Assembly: GCA_910584955.1 (NCBI GenBank)
Contig: CAJUDC010000109.1
Location: 1 to 9,080, forward strand
Direction: 5' to 3'
DNA from: an uncultured Paraprevotella sp.
GTDB taxonomy: Bacteria; Bacteroidota; Bacteroidia; Bacteroidales; Bacteroidaceae
DNA: 9,080 nt
Shown piece after piece: positions 7,156 to 9,080 of this stretch (positions within the stretch are counted from its first letter, which is position 1; each line of letters begins with the position of its first letter). Position numbers and translations under genes: made by a program. The notes under the pieces were generated by a model that saw only the letters and a list, made by a program, of their open reading frames with translations, did no database searches and was not told the DNA's origin.

Positions 7156-8913
7156 ATGAGAAAAATAAATAGAAATAAAGCGTTGATCGGTTGTTTGCTG
7201 TCCGGGGCCTTGCTGGCCTGGACAGCTTGTACCGACACTTGGAATGATCATTATGAAGGTAGGAGTGACGGTCACAACGGATTGTCGTTGTGGGAAAACA
7301 TTAATGCGGATGCCACTCTGTCGCCTTTTGCTACGGTGTTGAAAGCTACCGGCTACGACCGGCAGTTGAACTCTCCGCAGATGCTGACGGTGTGGGCTCC
7401 GGTCATTACGGATCATGTGGCCGACAGCCTGATAGCCGTATATAAGGAAGAAAAAGCCCGTGGGGTGAAGGATGATTATAATTCGGTCATCGTTCAGTTT
7501 GTTAAAAATCATATTGCATTGTATAATACGTCCGTTTCTTCCTATACGAACGATACGATTATGATGCTTAACGGGAAATATCTCAGCCTGCAGCCGAATG
7601 CTTTGGAGAATGAGATGTTCCTGAACAAGAATATCCAGGCTTCAAACGGAGTGTTGTATAAGGTGGGGAATAAACTCTCTTTCTATCCGAATGTATGGGA
7701 GAAGATACAGCAGACACCCGGGTTAGACAGCATTGCCAAATTCTTCGGTAGCTTTAACGAGAATGTGCTGAATGAATCGGCCAGTGTTCCCGGTGGGGTC
7801 GTGGATGGTATGACGGTCTATTTGGATTCCGTTATCGTGTTGAACAATAGATTGTTTAATTCACTGGGGCATATTAACAGGGAGGATAGCTCGTATATTT
7901 TCCTTGGCCTGACCAATTCGGTATGGAATGATTTGTATGCTCAGTACACCTCTTATTATAAGTATGCCAATGTACAGACACAGGCGGTGCGCGACTCTTT
8001 GACGGATAGCAACGCCAAACTTTCGATTGTACGCAGTCTGTTCTTCAACAAGAATCTGAATCCAAAGAGCGGCAGACAGGATTCTTTAATAAATACGATG
8101 TACAACAAATACAATCCGACGGTGAATGTCTTTTATCGGCCTTTCGATGCCGATGGAATTTTGTCGGGACTGGAGGCACAGCCTTGCAGCAACGGAGATT
8201 TGTATGTGGCAGACAATTCCCGTATCAATCCTAAGTTGACTTTTATGGCCGATCGGGATTATGAAGCGGAATATTCCCGCTATTATGAAACGGAGAAGGA
8301 CAATGCGGGAAAAGACAAGATGCAGGTTGCTGCTTTTATGGCGAATGATACGGCAAATGTCAACGGCAAACATTATGACTTTAACGTAAGTAATGATTAT
8401 TTCTTACAGGTCATGGCTAATTCGAGTGGCTCACAGTCGAAAATAACATATACCCTGCCTGAAACATTGTCCGAGGTCTATTATAATATTTATGTGGTGA
8501 TGGTGCCAGCTATTGCTTATAATGAAAAAGCGGCTCCGGCAGATACGTTGCCTTGCAAGTTCAAAGCTAAAATGCTTACTTGTAAGGAAAACGGAAGTAT
8601 GGAAGCGGAAAGTGCAGTTCGTGACCTGACAGTTCCTGCCGGGGAAGTCAATGCCGGTAAACGTGATTTTATTACCACTCCCAATCAGGTGGATACGATT
8701 TGTCTCGCAACCGGAGTACAGTTCAATTATAGTGGTGTAGGGCTGGATGAAGGTGTGGTGCAGCTGGTCCTGACTTCATCCGCCACCTCCACAGAAAACA
8801 GAAGAACATACACGCGTACGTTCCGTATAGACGAGATAATCATGTGTCCTTATGAAACGAAGGAGGAAGCTGATAGAGAAAAGTGGAACCCGAGGAGAAC
8901 CGGAAAAAATTGA
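7156..8913 (+). CDS. Second fasciclin (FAS1) domain lipoprotein
   Basis: 585 residues. The signal sequence ends at AWTAC, giving Cys25 as the probable lipidation site, followed by TDTWNDHYEG; the WNDHY motif after the cysteine is familiar from Bacteroidales FAS1 lipoproteins. FAS1 domain A (about 44-178) shows LSPFATVLKATGYDRQL, MLTVWAPVITDHV, IVQFVKNHIALY and SNGVLYKVGNKL. Domain B (about 181-360) shows LDSIAKFFGSF, an insertion with VDGMTVYLDSVIVLNN, then YIFLGLTNSVWNDLY, IVRSLFFNKNLN and NGDLYVADNSRI. Residues 361-567 look beta-rich (DYFLQVMANSSGSQSKITY, RTFRIDEIIMCPYE) with no family I can name. The ending parallels MIDYIEIVP of the preceding gene, suggesting a shared layout though sequence identity is low. 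Domain B is more divergent than the first gene's FAS1 domains. It is probably an outer-surface binding or adhesion protein in the same operon; ligand unknown. Confidence 0.82.
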   Translation: MRKINRNKALIGCLLSGALLAWTACTDTWNDHYEGRSDGHNGLSLWENINADATLSPFATVLKATGYDRQLNSPQMLTVWAPVITDHVADSLIAVYKEEKARGVKDDYNSVIVQFVKNHIALYNTSVSSYTNDTIMMLNGKYLSLQPNALENEMFLNKNIQASNGVLYKVGNKLSFYPNVWEKIQQTPGLDSIAKFFGSFNENVLNESASVPGGVVDGMTVYLDSVIVLNNRLFNSLGHINREDSSYIFLGLTNSVWNDLYAQYTSYYKYANVQTQAVRDSLTDSNAKLSIVRSLFFNKNLNPKSGRQDSLINTMYNKYNPTVNVFYRPFDADGILSGLEAQPCSNGDLYVADNSRINPKLTFMADRDYEAEYSRYYETEKDNAGKDKMQVAAFMANDTANVNGKHYDFNVSNDYFLQVMANSSGSQSKITYTLPETLSEVYYNIYVVMVPAIAYNEKAAPADTLPCKFKAKMLTCKENGSMEAESAVRDLTVPAGEVNAGKRDFITTPNQVDTICLATGVQFNYSGVGLDEGVVQLVLTSSATSTENRRTYTRTFRIDEIIMCPYETKEEADREKWNPRRTGKN

Positions 8914-8932
8914 ATCATAAAGCTAATATAAT

Positions 8933-9080
8933 ATGAAAAAATACAGTATATATTGTCTGTCGCTCTTGTTTGCCGCTCCTTTGGGAGCCTATGCGCGCAT
9001 CGAAGAAGGGGATTCGGCATTGGTACAAAGGGTACCGAGAGCTACGAAGAAAGAAATAACCCGTTCTGTGACCGGGCGTG
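8933..9080 (+). CDS. Exported protein N-terminus, probably a second SusC-like TonB-dependent transporter (3' end missing)
   Basis: Forty-nine codons are visible from the ATG at 8933, which follows the previous stop by 19 AT-rich bases without a Shine-Dalgarno match, a common Bacteroidetes arrangement. MKK, a hydrophobic core and AYA before Arg22 form a classical signal peptidase I signal. There is no lipobox, so this is not a lipoprotein. The mature part runs RIEEGDSALVQRVPRATKKE, then ITRSVTGR at the window edge. A basic linker ending in 'VTGR' is how the CarboxypepD_reg-like domain of many SusC proteins begins, and the operon position fits a second transporter. With only 49 codons this is inference from position and a short motif; another outer-membrane or periplasmic protein with the same kind of N-terminal domain is possible. 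Confidence 0.6.
   Translation, partial: MKKYSIYCLSLLFAAPLGAYARIEEGDSALVQRVPRATKKEITRSVTGR

Noticed and set aside
6811..7512. A 233-codon minus-strand open frame spanning the junction of the two FAS1 genes
   Set aside because: It crosses a short operon gap and both flanking coding regions in antisense and shows no protein family features.

Overview
The window looks like chromosomal DNA from a gut-type member of the Bacteroidales (Bacteroides, Phocaeicola, Parabacteroides or a close relative). The reasons are a SusC/SusD outer-membrane pair, lipoprotein signals with acidic residues just after the lipidated cysteine, AT-rich gene starts with little Shine-Dalgarno sequence, and moderate GC content. 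Genus and species cannot be fixed from the sequence alone.

Layout: everything real lies on the + strand and almost every base is coding. Positions 1-3261 hold a SusC-like TonB-dependent transporter that lacks its extreme N-terminus because the window starts inside it. Positions 3281-5047 hold a SusD-like surface lipoprotein. Positions 5047-7134 and 7156-8913 hold two different lipoproteins, each read here as two fasciclin (FAS1) domains plus a C-terminal beta-rich region I cannot classify. From 8933 to the window edge runs the first 49 codons of another exported protein, probably the N-terminus of a second SusC-like transporter. The gaps are 19 bases (10 if an earlier in-frame ATG is used), a 1-base overlap, 21 bases and 18-19 bases. 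No terminator is visible in any of them, so the five genes most likely form one transcript.

Likely working: SusC and SusD form a lidded outer-membrane import channel powered by TonB. The two FAS1 lipoproteins sit where surface glycan-binding proteins usually sit in polysaccharide-utilisation operons, so they may be accessory surface binders or adhesion modules for the same uptake system. No glycoside hydrolase, lyase, sulfatase, peptidase or regulator is visible here, so the substrate is unknown.

The most unusual points are the pair of FAS1 lipoproteins in the surface-binder position followed by what looks like a second transporter, the unclassified C-terminal domains of those lipoproteins, and an eight-G run inside the first FAS1 gene where a one-base slip either way would cause early termination. 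There are no RNA genes, CRISPR arrays, insertion sequences or intergenic stretches over 300 bases.
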